DNA of 64,000 nucleotides. Source: Loxodes magnus. Lineage: Eukaryota; Ciliophora; Karyorelictea; Loxodida; Loxodidae. The position numbers and the translations under genes are program-made. This document shows positions 23,385-32,391 of the stretch, piece after piece. The notes under the pieces are model-generated. The model was not told the origin of the DNA and made no database searches. It saw only the letters and a list, made by a program, of their open reading frames with translations. The stretch is taken from contig CAMPDV010000869.1 of assembly GCA_946699065.1 (NCBI GenBank), positions 62,001-126,000 on the forward strand, given 5' to 3'. Numbering within the stretch: the first letter of the stretch is position 1; the number at the start of each line of letters is the position of its first letter.

Positions 23385-25630
23385 TCATAGTTTTTTTCTT
23401 AGAGTATGAAATTCTTTCTAAGATATTTTCTTTTCTAAAGGCTAGTACTTATATGTGGCACAACTTGTATTCTTTAAATTCAAACTACAGTTTTCAGGAC
23501 TAGATGGCTTTTGTTTTAAATTTTTGTAAAAGGCAATAGAATTTAAATCGCTTTTTTCAGTTTAAAATTCATTTAAATTGATTTATTTTATCTACTCGTC
23601 TTAACTTCTTGCTGATTATGTGAATTATTTTAAAAAGCCAGTTGGCTAATAGTTTTTTTAGTCTTCTTGAGAAGTTTTACACTATGGAGTTGGTTTTTTT
23701 CTCTATTATTCTTATTACTGCAACTTAAAATTCTAATTCTTATCATCCTAAACTATATTTTCCATCATAGGTTCTTGGCATTACTGTTTTTCTTACTCTT
23801 ATTCTTTCAGATTTGTTTATATGTTCATAATTCCATTTAAACTTTAGATAAATTAATCATCTAGCTGATATTTCCCTTAAGGACTAGTTAATTATTTAAA
23901 TTTTATTTAAGTAACTGCTTTTTATGATCTCTGATTATATTTATTCAGTGCCTTTAGAAATTTTTACTTTTCTACTTTTAAGATATGTCTATCAGATTTA
24001 TTTTCTATTTGCTCTTTATTATTGTTTTTTGTTTGCTTAGTCTAAAAATCTAATAAACAATTTGCTCCTAATTCTTTACTTGACTTAGTTTATTTTGAAC
24101 CTTAAATATCTTTTGAATAAAAATTTTATTATTATAGCTCATCATCGCTTTTCTACTGATGCATAATTACTTTCGGCTCTTAGAATTAGTCAGCAAAAAG
24201 AGACTTCATTTTTTTGTGTTGATTATTGCTTTTTTCTTTTTTACGTGATTATTTTTTTAATATCCTTTAACTTTTTTATTTTTCCTTATGTTTTTTTGGA
24301 TTTTAATCTATATTTATTTCTTTTTAAGAATAATTTTCACTTTATTAGCAAATTTCTTACATTTTGGCTAAATCTTTTTCCTCATTCTTTTAATTTGTCT
24401 GGTTTAAGTCTTTTAACTACTTCTAAATCTTTGAATTTTATTTTTTAGGAGTTTTTATCATTTTTTAATTCTTAACTTACTAAGAGATTTGCTTGGGATT
24501 ATAAGCGAGAGCTTTAAATTACTGTCTCCTTTTAATACTAGAATCAGTCTCTTTTTTCTAATCTTCGAGGCTTTTTTGCCTTTGTTTAATTTAAATCGCA
24601 AATCTCTCATATGCAGGTAATTTCATCAAATCATTCTTCTCCAATAATTTTTTGGATTTCTTATTAGTAAAAGAAGTGCTTGATATATTGTAGCAATTTA
24701 GCTTTCGATCTCATTTTTTTGAAGAGACAAATCTTGCCTATGCTTTTTTCGACTATCAGCATCATTCATATGCTTGAAGATAAAGAAATTTAGATTTAAT
24801 TTTTGGTTTTTATTCTATTTTTAATGTTGGAGTATTTACTAAATTTAGTTCTCTTCCTCTATAATTTTTTATTCGTATTAATTTTGCTTTTTAGCCTGCC
24901 TGTTTTTAAAATCATTATATAGTCTATCAGAAAAATTACCTGTTGCAAAAGAACTTAGAGATTTTATCATCTTGAATTAGGAATTTTCTGATTGAATCTA
25001 AGAGGATTCAATTGCTTACTTCTACTTGCTTTTTAAATTTTTATCTTAAAAATATTGAAACTTTAAGCTTTTCTATGAGCCAGACTTTATGCTTTTTGAT
25101 GTTCGATTCTCAAAGAAGTATTATGGGCTTTGTACTTAAAAGGTTTCTGTGCAACTTTTTCTTCTCCTAGTATCGTCTGGCATTATTTCAAGCATATTCT
25201 TCTTGCAAAATAGATAACCTGATTTATTTTTTTGACTGAAATCATTTTAATAATTAGATTATTTGCTTGTTTTATTAGACTACTCTGTCATTATTTCGCT
25301 AAAATTTTGAAATTTATCAGATTCGCTTTTTAGGTTAGTTTGATCTTAAAAGGACTATTTTTAAATGGTAGAGATTATAGATTCAGATATTTAGGATTCG
25401 TTTTATTCTTATTCTTCAGGCTCTATAACATCTTGTTCATTGGCAAGATCACTAGTAAAGTTTTGCTTGGCTTGAATATAATTTGATTAAGCTTGCTACT
25501 TCTAAGGAATATTTTTATTCAAATTCAATTTGAGAACTTCAAATTTAGCTTTTTCTTCAAGTGCGCTGTTTTCGTAAGTATCTCAAGTCTAGTTCTAGTA
25601 AGAAGTTTAAAAATTAATATCATCTTACAT
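23385..25630 (-). CDS. Gln-rich hypothetical protein
   Basis: From ATG 25630 (MQDDINFQTSYQNQTW) to a TGA at 23387-23385, the minus strand gives a hydrophilic protein of about 750 residues rich in Gln, Lys, Ser and Asn, with charged helical stretches such as ERFAIQIKQRQKSLEDQKK and RRKSCTETFQVQSP. I do not recognise a family. Much of the Gln comes from TAA and TAG. One frame step is needed near 24700 and no short intron explains it. The hydrophobic plus-strand readings across it (for example 24245-24448, 25493-25720) are shadows of this AT-rich coding DNA. It starts about 470 bases from the divergently transcribed transporter at 26096. Nuclear or cytoskeletal scaffold are guesses only. Confidence 0.5.
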
Positions 25631-26095
25631 AATTACTTAATAACCTTTAATTATTACCTTATTCTATTTATGGGATTATTTTCTTTTTACCAAACTAATT
25701 ATTTATCTCTAAAGCACTAATCTACAAATCAGTAAGAGGTATATTAAAAGATACAAAAGTAGTAGGATAATTAATGCAAAAGGAAAAGGTAATTGAAGTT
25801 AATGATATGTATGGATAAAGATCTAACAGCATTAATTATCTACACTTCATATATACCTTGATGCTTATCTATTCGCTCTAGTATTGGCAATTTTATTGCT
25901 CTATATCTCATTATTATACCTAAACACTTCATATCGTTTAATTTAACCTTCTCACTTGGATGATAATAGCTTTAAGGCAAATTTAACTAGCTTATTTAAA
26001 GGGGAAAAGTTTAGATAGTAGAGGTTATTAATAGTGATATAAAGCTTGAAGAGAAATAAAGTATAAATTTGATTATATTAGGAGTTATATTACAA
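25631..26095. other. divergent intergenic region
   Basis: Separates the Gln-rich gene (-) from the transporter (+), so it should contain both promoters. AT-rich, with no element I can name. Confidence 0.4.
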
Positions 26096-27325
26096 ATGAA
26101 TGCTGAAGAAGAGGCAAATAATTAAGAGGAAAGAAAACTAACTAATAAAACTTTGACTCATCGTATTAAAAAGAAACTAACCTTATAAGCAGCACCTTCT
26201 AGTCTTTTATGTTTAAGCTTGGGTATAATTAGCAGTGCTGAAATGTGAAATTAATTTGGATAATCTCATAATTTTAATTAGAACAGATTATATATGGCTA
26301 GGTACATTTGTGCTATTATATCTACTTTTTTAATATTGGTTTACTCTTATAAAATTGTATTTAACTTCAAAGGTGTGCTAGGAGATTTTTAGAATGTTTT
26401 TTTATCTTCTAGTTTTTTTGAAGGATGCATGGCATTGATGTTTTTATCTTCAGTTTTAGAGGAAAAGAGTCATAGAAGTGGGTAAATAGTTTGAATTTTA
26501 GCTATACTTTTGTACGTTACTTTCAGATCTTTTTATATATTTTGCAGGACTTATTAAAACGAATCTTATGACGATATATTTTATCCTTGCATTTTTGATG
26601 GAACTATTGGAATAGCTATGGTAGGAGTATCAGGTTCAAAAATGCATCTTGATGTATTAAGTTAGGCTTCTTTTTGAATAGGTTTTTGCTATTTCATAAT
26701 TTTGATGCCTTTTGTATTATATAGAATTTTAAAATGTAAATTTGCTGAACATCCAATGACTTCCCTAATAGGAGCTATAAGTACTCCATCGGGATTGTGC
26801 CTTTCATGCTGAATGACTATTTACAACAACAGAATTGATTTTTTAGCAAGCATTCTCTATGCTTTGATTATAACTTTTGCAATCTATGCATATATTAAAT
26901 TTACAATATTGATCACCAAAAAATAAACACTTTCTTGGTCAGCATTCTCCTTTCCATTGAATGTTTGTTCAATAGGCTGCTCTTAATATTACATAGTAAA
27001 GTCAAATGGTTTTACTGAATTTATTTAGTATCTTTCTTTCATTTTTGCAAACGCTGGAACTTTGAGCGCTATTTCTGCTCATTTAATTTTGCTGGTTAAG
27101 GGCAAAATTTGAAAAAAGTGACTTAATATAAACCTTTTATTCTTTTTTAAGTTACATTATCTCCTTATCAAACTATTGTCTTCATATTCTAAAATAAAAC
27201 TATTCATCTATTAATCTTCCTTAAGCCCCATTATTATCAAGAAATTTAAGCATGAAAAAATATAATAAAAGTCATCCATTTAATCTCTAAAGTCTTAGAA
27301 TCGAAAGAAAAAGCTTAAACTATGA
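26096..27325 (+). CDS. SLAC1/TehA (TDT) family transporter
   Basis: A clean single-exon frame of 409 residues from ATG 26096 (MNAEEEANNQEERK) to TGA 27323-27325, the best reference gene for the code. After a short acidic, cytosolic N-terminus there are about ten membrane segments. The first ends in LSLGIISSAEMW, matching the LG.SSqA.mW segment of SLAC1 anion channels. Others include EHPMTSLIGAISTPSGLCL (HP..f...aaPs.) and WSAFSFPLNVCSIG. The family moves anions such as nitrate, chloride or organic acids, or acts in tellurite resistance; the substrate here cannot be told. Trp is encoded by TGA at least six times, including the conserved one, the last about 210 bases before the stop. TAA and TAG occur as Gln throughout. 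No intron is needed. Confidence 0.85.
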
Positions 27326-27792
27326 CTAGATTGAATTAAACCTAAAGATAAAGAAAAAGTTAATACTACTTTAAATAAATATATACGAAGTGCTAAGTTA
27401 AAGATAAGTGTCATTTTAGTTAGTAATCTTAAGCAAGTTAATAATATATTCTATTCTATCAAGTCAAAGAGCTTTTAAAACTGGACAAAATGTTGATATA
27501 GAAAAAGGGAAATTAACTTAGTTGAATTAAATTTTGCAAGTTTTAAATTAATTTGAAGATTTTGAATTTACGTGCAAAAGCAAGATTACTATGATTAAGT
27601 TAGTCTTAAATATCATTATTAGTTACACTATAAATATACCTAAAAAATATATAATAAGTTTAGCCTCTAGTTAAAAGTGTTAAAGTATAAAGTATATTTA
27701 AGATATTTAGAATTACTAAATTGAGGGATAAAAATGGGTATAGTAAAATAATGTTTATATAAATTTAAAATATTTCTATTCTTGATTTTAAA
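27326..27792. other. convergent 3' intergenic region
   Basis: Lies between the stop of the SLAC1/TehA-type gene (+) and the stop of the AAAP gene (-). AT-rich, nothing recognised. Confidence 0.4.
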
Positions 27793-29231
27793 TCAAGCGT
27801 GAGCTATTATTTAAATAACTTCAGCTATTAGGCAAACAAAAGAAAAAGTAATTCCACATACAAACAGAATTAAAGGACCTTTCTTGGAAAGTAGAGGACC
27901 AGTTTATAATTTAAGAATGAAAGCAGCAGGAATAATGAAAGCTATAGAATTTGCTCCAATTGCTCCTGTTAGAGAAAATACCTTCATTGAAAACTTACAA
28001 TTTTAATATAGGGAATGAAAGTTACAATGAACATCAGAAGATAATAAATAGCAGTAGTTCCAATATAAAACTATTTTTTGTTTTGGTATATTTTCCTATC
28101 TTTCTTTTTAAACTAGCAGGAGTAGGTGATATCGAAGTTCCAATAGGACTTGACATTTATCTTAACTCTTTAATATCTTCTATAACAAGCAAAATGTTAT
28201 TTCTACCTTCAAAAAAAGACATTGGCACTACTAGAGTGATATTACAAAGAAAAATGATGGTAAGTAAGTAGTCTTTCCAGTTATGATCATCGTTATAGTT
28301 TTCTAAAACATTTTCTTTAATTCTATCACCGTAAATAATATAACTACATAATGAAGTTATTAAATAGATTAGACAGCAGTTTTTAAGACCTATAAAGCTA
28401 GCCTTTTTAAATCTATAGTCAGTTGGTTGCACTAGCTCTCTATAAATATTATAAAGATTGTATTAATAAACAAACGCTAGTATTATTGTAGGTAAGCATG
28501 TTACTGTCCCTATATCATAAGCAGGAGATGTTGATAATGAATTAATTTCATCGCTACTCAATTTTTCGATAGCTAAATAAGTGACACAAATCGTAAAAAT
28601 TCCTATTGAAATTACCGAAAAAATACTAAGTCTAGATAAAAACTTTAACTACTTCAAAAAAATGAAAATAAAGTAATAGCAAAAGAAAATTGAGCAAGTG
28701 AAGTAATAGGAACTAATCAAAGAGTTATCTGTTAATTTCTTAAGCAGTCCATTGACTCCTTTGCATAATATAACTATATAAAGCCTTACTTAAATAAGCT
28801 AAAGTTATCCCAAAATTATTTACTATTACTAGACATTTTACTATTATACTTCCTTTCCTTCCGAATGCCGCCATTCCAATGCTAGAAAAACTTGTAAGGC
28901 CAGTAAAATTTTTTGCCTATAGACACAAATGAGTTGAATAAAAGCTTATAAAGTAAGTTAAAACAATGAATAAAGGACCTAAAATAATTCCCCACATTCT
29001 TATAACAAACGGAAGAACTAGAATTCCGCTTCCAAATACACAGTTAGAAATAGCAAACGCTGAAAGAGATAAATTAGTTGTTTCCTTTAATTGTGCTTTT
29101 AGCATCTCCTGTAAATTAAGCTACTCCTGATTGATAAGTTCTTCTTTTTCATTTTAAGAGTCCAAAGACTCCAAAACGCGATAATTTTTTAATTTATTTT
29201 TATTACCTTAATCAGAGTTGAAGCTTTCCAT
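27793..29231 (-). CDS. AAAP-family amino-acid transporter
   Basis: ATG 29231 (MESFNSDQGNKNK) starts a protein of 463 residues, usual for amino-acid/auxin permease (SLC36/38-like) proteins with 11 membrane segments. The first membrane helix carries the family hallmark SNCVFGSGILVLPFVIRMWG (unwound TM1, G.GIL.LPfa...G). The middle has LAFVYQYNLYNIYREL (family: F.CH.n...Iy.EL). The C-terminal segments are VFSLTGAIGANSIAFIIPA and ITFSFVCLIAEVIQIIAHA, then TGA 27795-27793. It should move neutral amino acids across the plasma or vacuolar membrane. Three tiny introns (16, 14 and 17 nt) must be removed; the sum then gives exactly 464 codons. The substrate cannot be predicted. Confidence 0.85.
27982..27998 (-). 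other. 17-nt GT-AG intron in the AAAP gene
   Basis: GTAAGTTTTCAATGAAG on the minus strand, with a canonical GTAAGT donor. It joins FIPYIKI to VFSLTGAIGANS, the conserved C-terminal helix, and is the clearest of the tiny introns. Confidence 0.75.
28100..28113 (-). other. 14-nt GT-AG intron (or indel) in the AAAP gene
   Basis: GTTTAAAAAGAAAG on the minus strand. Removal joins ISPTPA to NRKIYQNKKQFYIGTTAIYY. Fourteen bases is very short; a one-base indel in a T run just downstream would also repair the frame, so this one is tentative. Confidence 0.4.
28759..28774 (-). other. 16-nt GT-AG intron in the AAAP gene
   Basis: GTTATATTATGCAAAG on the minus strand. Removing it joins SKALY to RVNGLLKKLTDNSLISSYYF and restores the transporter frame. 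Confidence 0.65.
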
Positions 29232-29587
29232 TATCACTTTAATATTGAAGCTTCTAAATTTAAATCAAACAATAAGAACAATTACTTCTATACTATAATT
29301 CTATCTAATTAGCATTGCTTTATATCAATCTAAAAAGCTGTCTAAACAGCAAAATTAAGATTAATAACTAAAAATTAGACTCTATGTAAGTAAAAAGAGC
29401 ATATCTGGTTGCTAAAAGGTATAATGATAGTAGCTATTATGACTTATTTAATAAGCAATCTATTTTGCTAGTTTAATGAGTTTAGTTAATATCAACTTTA
29501 ATTTTAGTTTATCCATATATTTTATTTCATTTGTAATGCTTCTAAACTATCTTATTCTCTTATATACTTTCAATCTACAAACTAAGA
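29232..29587. other. divergent intergenic region
   Basis: Between the AAAP gene (-) and the Lys/Glu-repeat gene (+). AT-rich, no element recognised. Confidence 0.4.
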
Positions 29588-30698
29588 ATGCCTAGCTCGG
29601 AAATACTAGAATAATAAGTTTAGAATGTTTGGGATAAAGAAAAGAATTATTATTAGATGAGGGAAGGTAAGATGAGAGTATTGTAGATTGTTCTTTTATA
29701 ATAAATAAAATGGATTCTCTTAATAATTTGAAAATTAACTTGTAGTGACTTCCTTAAAAAGCTAACCACAAAGTTTTTTGTAGAATGCCCAAGGCATTCA
29801 TAAGTTGCAAACTGAAGCACACTAATTAACTACTTGTTTACCTGGGAGATGGTTATTATTCAAAACTTAGTGCTTTTGATTGCTAAGGCCTAGTTTAAAG
29901 AAATAAGTTTAGGATAAATAAAAATAAAGTAAAGAGCCAGAAAATAAATAAGTTGAGGATAAAATTATAGATATTAGAGAAGAATATGTAGAAAGCAGTT
30001 AAAAGATTCCTTAAAAATCTTAGGTAACTAAACCAAGTCAAAATGATATTGATCATATGTTTTAAAACTTATAAAAACTTTAAGAAATGGAAGAAGAGGA
30101 AGAAAAAAGAGAATAATAAACCTCTTAAACTTAATTTAAGCAAATTGAAAGTAATTAAAACTAGTTTTTAAATTTAGTAGGAAAAATTGTTGAGCGTCCG
30201 GATACTTTCGAAAATAACTAAAAATTTGAAATAATTGAAGAAAAATAAGAAGAAGAAGAAAATGAAGAAAAAGAAGAAGAAGAAGAAAATGAAGAAGAAG
30301 AAGAAGAAGAAAATGAAGGAAAAAAAGAAAAAGAAGAAAAAAAAGAAAAAAAAGAAAAAAAAGAAAAAAAAGAAAAAAAAGAAAAAAAAGAAAAAAAAGA
30401 AAAAAAAGAAAAAAAAGAAAAAAAAGAAAAAAAAGAAAAAAAAGAAAAAAAAGAAAAAAAAGAAAAAAAAGAAAAAAAAGAAAAAAAAGAAAAAAAAGAA
30501 AAAAAAGAAAAATAATAAAAAAAAGAAAAAAAAGAAAAATAATAAAAAAAAGAAAAATAATAAAACTAATAAAACTAATAAAAAGTAGAAAAATAAGAAT
30601 AATAATGCTAATAAGAGACAATAGAAATAATAGAGTAGAATTAGCCTCAAAAACGTAAAAGAATTTCTAAATTTGCATAGTAGAAAGAAAAAAAATGA
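29588..30698 (+). CDS. hypothetical protein with Lys/Glu-repeat C-terminal region
   Basis: ATG 29588 (MPSSEILEQQVQNVW) to TGA 30696-30698. Removing two 20-nt introns (29667-29686 and 29893-29912) gives exactly 357 codons in one frame. The N-terminal 100 residues form a small folded region with KANHKVFCRMPKAFISC and LLVYLGDGYYSKLSAFDC, which I cannot place; the G-D-G-Y-Y strand recalls small beta-barrel reader domains, but this is weak. Then comes an acidic stretch (EMEEEEEKREQQ, EEEENEEKEEEEEN), and from about 30330 to 30510 a tandem KKE repeat coded by GAAAAAAAA units, ending in Gln-rich and basic sequence. A nuclear or nucleic-acid-associated role is inferred from composition only. The Phe/Leu-rich minus-strand and poly-Lys plus-strand readings of the repeat are shadows. 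Confidence 0.65.
29667..29686 (+). other. 20-nt GT-AG intron
   Basis: Starts GTAAGATGAG and ends TTGTAG. Removal joins YYQMRE to DCSFIINKMDSLNN in one frame. Confidence 0.65.
29893..29912 (+). other. 20-nt GT-AG intron
   Basis: Starts GTTTAAAGAA and ends AGTTTAG. Removal joins AFDCQGL to DKQKQSKEPENKQ, entering the frame of the charged C-terminal region. Confidence 0.6.
30325..30515 (+). repeat. coding minisatellite, 9-nt unit GAAAAAAAA
   Basis: About 20 near-perfect tandem units of GAAAAAAAA inside the gene at 29588-30698, encoding repeated Glu-Lys-Lys. The units keep the reading frame because 9 is a multiple of 3. Confidence 0.85.
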
Positions 30699-31139
30699 TA
30701 ATAAAAATTTGACTAATAAACTTAATTTATCACATTTTAATATATAAACACTAAAATTATATTCACATTCTTTTATTTCAAGTATTTAAAAAACTATAAT
30801 TTTAATTAAGCAAAATTAATTTTTTTTGATTTGTTGAGGACATCTAAAACAATCATCTTTACAATATAAAAAACTTTTAATTAGTATTTAATCTCTCTGA
30901 TATCAGAGAAAATATAGCTTACATTTAAAATAGCATAAAGCAAAATAATTTAAAATAAGAAGCACCTCCTAATCATAATTTTAATTGGGTTTTATGTAAT
31001 GTATTTTTAATATTAGTCTATAATGAAAAACTTGCTTTTCTCCAATTTTTAATTTTTAATTTAATTAAATTACGCTTAATTATTCAAATTTTAAGGTTTT
31101 CTTAAGAGATTATACTACTAAAGCATCTTAGAACGATGT
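30699..31139. other. AT-rich spacer, no gene seen
   Basis: Lies between the stop of the Lys/Glu-repeat gene and the tetranucleotide microsatellite. No motif recognised. Confidence 0.4.
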
Positions 31140-31146
31140 TTTACTT

Positions 31147-31336
<190 letters not shown>

Positions 31337-31384
31337 GATTATAGAGCGCGTAGCACTCTCGTTGGTGCGCAGCTCTTTAAAAAA

Positions 31385-31505
31385 ATGTCTCATACTGACA
31401 AGAATTTTTGTTACTGATAAAATTATCAGATACTGATAAACCTTGTTCAATACTGGTATAATTATTCAGTACTGATAAAAATGTTCAATACTGATATAAT
31501 TTTAG
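31385..31505. repeat. degenerate TACTGATAAA repeat
   Basis: Six imperfect copies of a 10-nt core (TACTGACAA, TACTGATAAA, TACTGATAAA, TACTGGTATA, TACTGATAAA, TACTGATATA), spaced about 20 bases, directly after a GC-rich hairpin (AGAGCGCG...GCAGCTCT, 31343-31377). Confidence 0.6.
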
Positions 31506-31509
31506 AATA

Positions 31510-31622
31510 CTCGTATCTTTAATACTTGCTGGAGGTCCAAGGACATGGCAGGATTGTGTCTCATTGCATCACCAAAGCAGAGGACGACATGTGTCAATTA
31601 TGGGTACTTAAATTCCCCACCT
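31510..31622 (+). ncRNA. structured-RNA-like unit, copy 1
   Basis: GC-rich island related to 31685-31823. Both contain ACCAAAGCAGAGGA, ATTATGGGTACTTAA and ACCTCTGATGAAG in the same order. CAGAGG can pair with CCTCTG, and upstream GGACATG with downstream CATGTGTC. The bases of this second helix differ from the corresponding helix in copy 2, but pairing is kept. No open frame spans it. The strand is assumed. Identity is unknown. Confidence 0.45.
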
Positions 31623-31684
31623 CTGATGAAGCTCGCAATATTATTTCTTTTTAGTTCCAGAATTAAAAATAAACGAAGCCAAGC

Positions 31685-31823
31685 CAAGCCAGTGTCGAAG
31701 GTCTAAGAATCTTATGTCTCGAGGTCAAACCAAAGCAGAGGAAGACATAAAGTCGATTATGGGTACTTAACTTCTCCAACCTCTGATGAAGACGACTTTG
31801 TTGTTCACCTTCGAACAACTATG
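31685..31823 (+). ncRNA. structured-RNA-like unit, copy 2
   Basis: Possible helices: TCGAAGGT with ACCTTCGA (outer), TTATGTCT with AGACATAA, CAGAGG with CCTCTG, and AAAGTCG with CGACTTT. The CAGAGG arm lies inside the second helix and its partner outside, so these would form a pseudoknot, or alternative folds. CTGATGA recalls a hammerhead core or a snoRNA C box, but neither class fits fully. I do not recognise the family. Confidence 0.45.
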
Positions 31824-31830
31824 GCGGTTT

Positions 31831-32391
31831 TAAAATATATATATATAATAATTATAATAATCTTAATCTGATTTATCTCTAAATTGCTGTAATTGAAGAT
31901 AAAAGAGAAAGTACAAAAAAATAAAAAAAATAAAAATTAGATCCCTTTTTCCTTTAGATATAAGAGATAAAAAAGTGTCTATTATTTGATATTATTGCTT
32001 TGTAATATTTAGATTGCTTTATTTATCTTGGTTCATCTTAAAACTTCTCAATGCTTTTAAACAATAAATATATATAATAAATATAAAAAGGAAAAAATCT
32101 AAAAATCATTAAAATATTCTATAACAGATTCTCCTAAGAATTTGAATCTAATTTATTTGTTTATTGATAAAGTTAAAATAAACATTTAACGTTAGAAAGT
32201 AGCAAGATAGAAGTGAAATAAGAGAATTTTATTTCTTAAATTTCTTTTAAATAGTTTGTGCTTAATAAAATTAGAGTGGATAGCTTAAATAAAATTCATG
32301 ATATATTAATAAAAGTAAAATTGACGATACTGTTGATATAAGCATTTTTATTCAGTTGTCAGTTTTTGAAAAATAATGATGAACTAAATTT
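31831..32391. other. AT-rich spacer, no gene seen
   Basis: 3' flank of the minus-strand gene ending at 32392. Starts with a short (TA)n run at 31839. No motif. Confidence 0.4.

Noticed and set aside
30136-30650. Two Phe/Leu-rich minus-strand frames and a poly-Lys plus-strand frame
   Set aside because: Shadows of the Glu-Lys-Lys coding repeat of the gene ending at TGA 30696; its frame closes exactly with two introns.
31770-31823. Hammerhead ribozyme suggested by CTGATGA followed by CGAA
   Set aside because: Copy 1 lacks a GAAA box after CTGATGA and no proper three-stem arrangement with a cleavage triplet is found.
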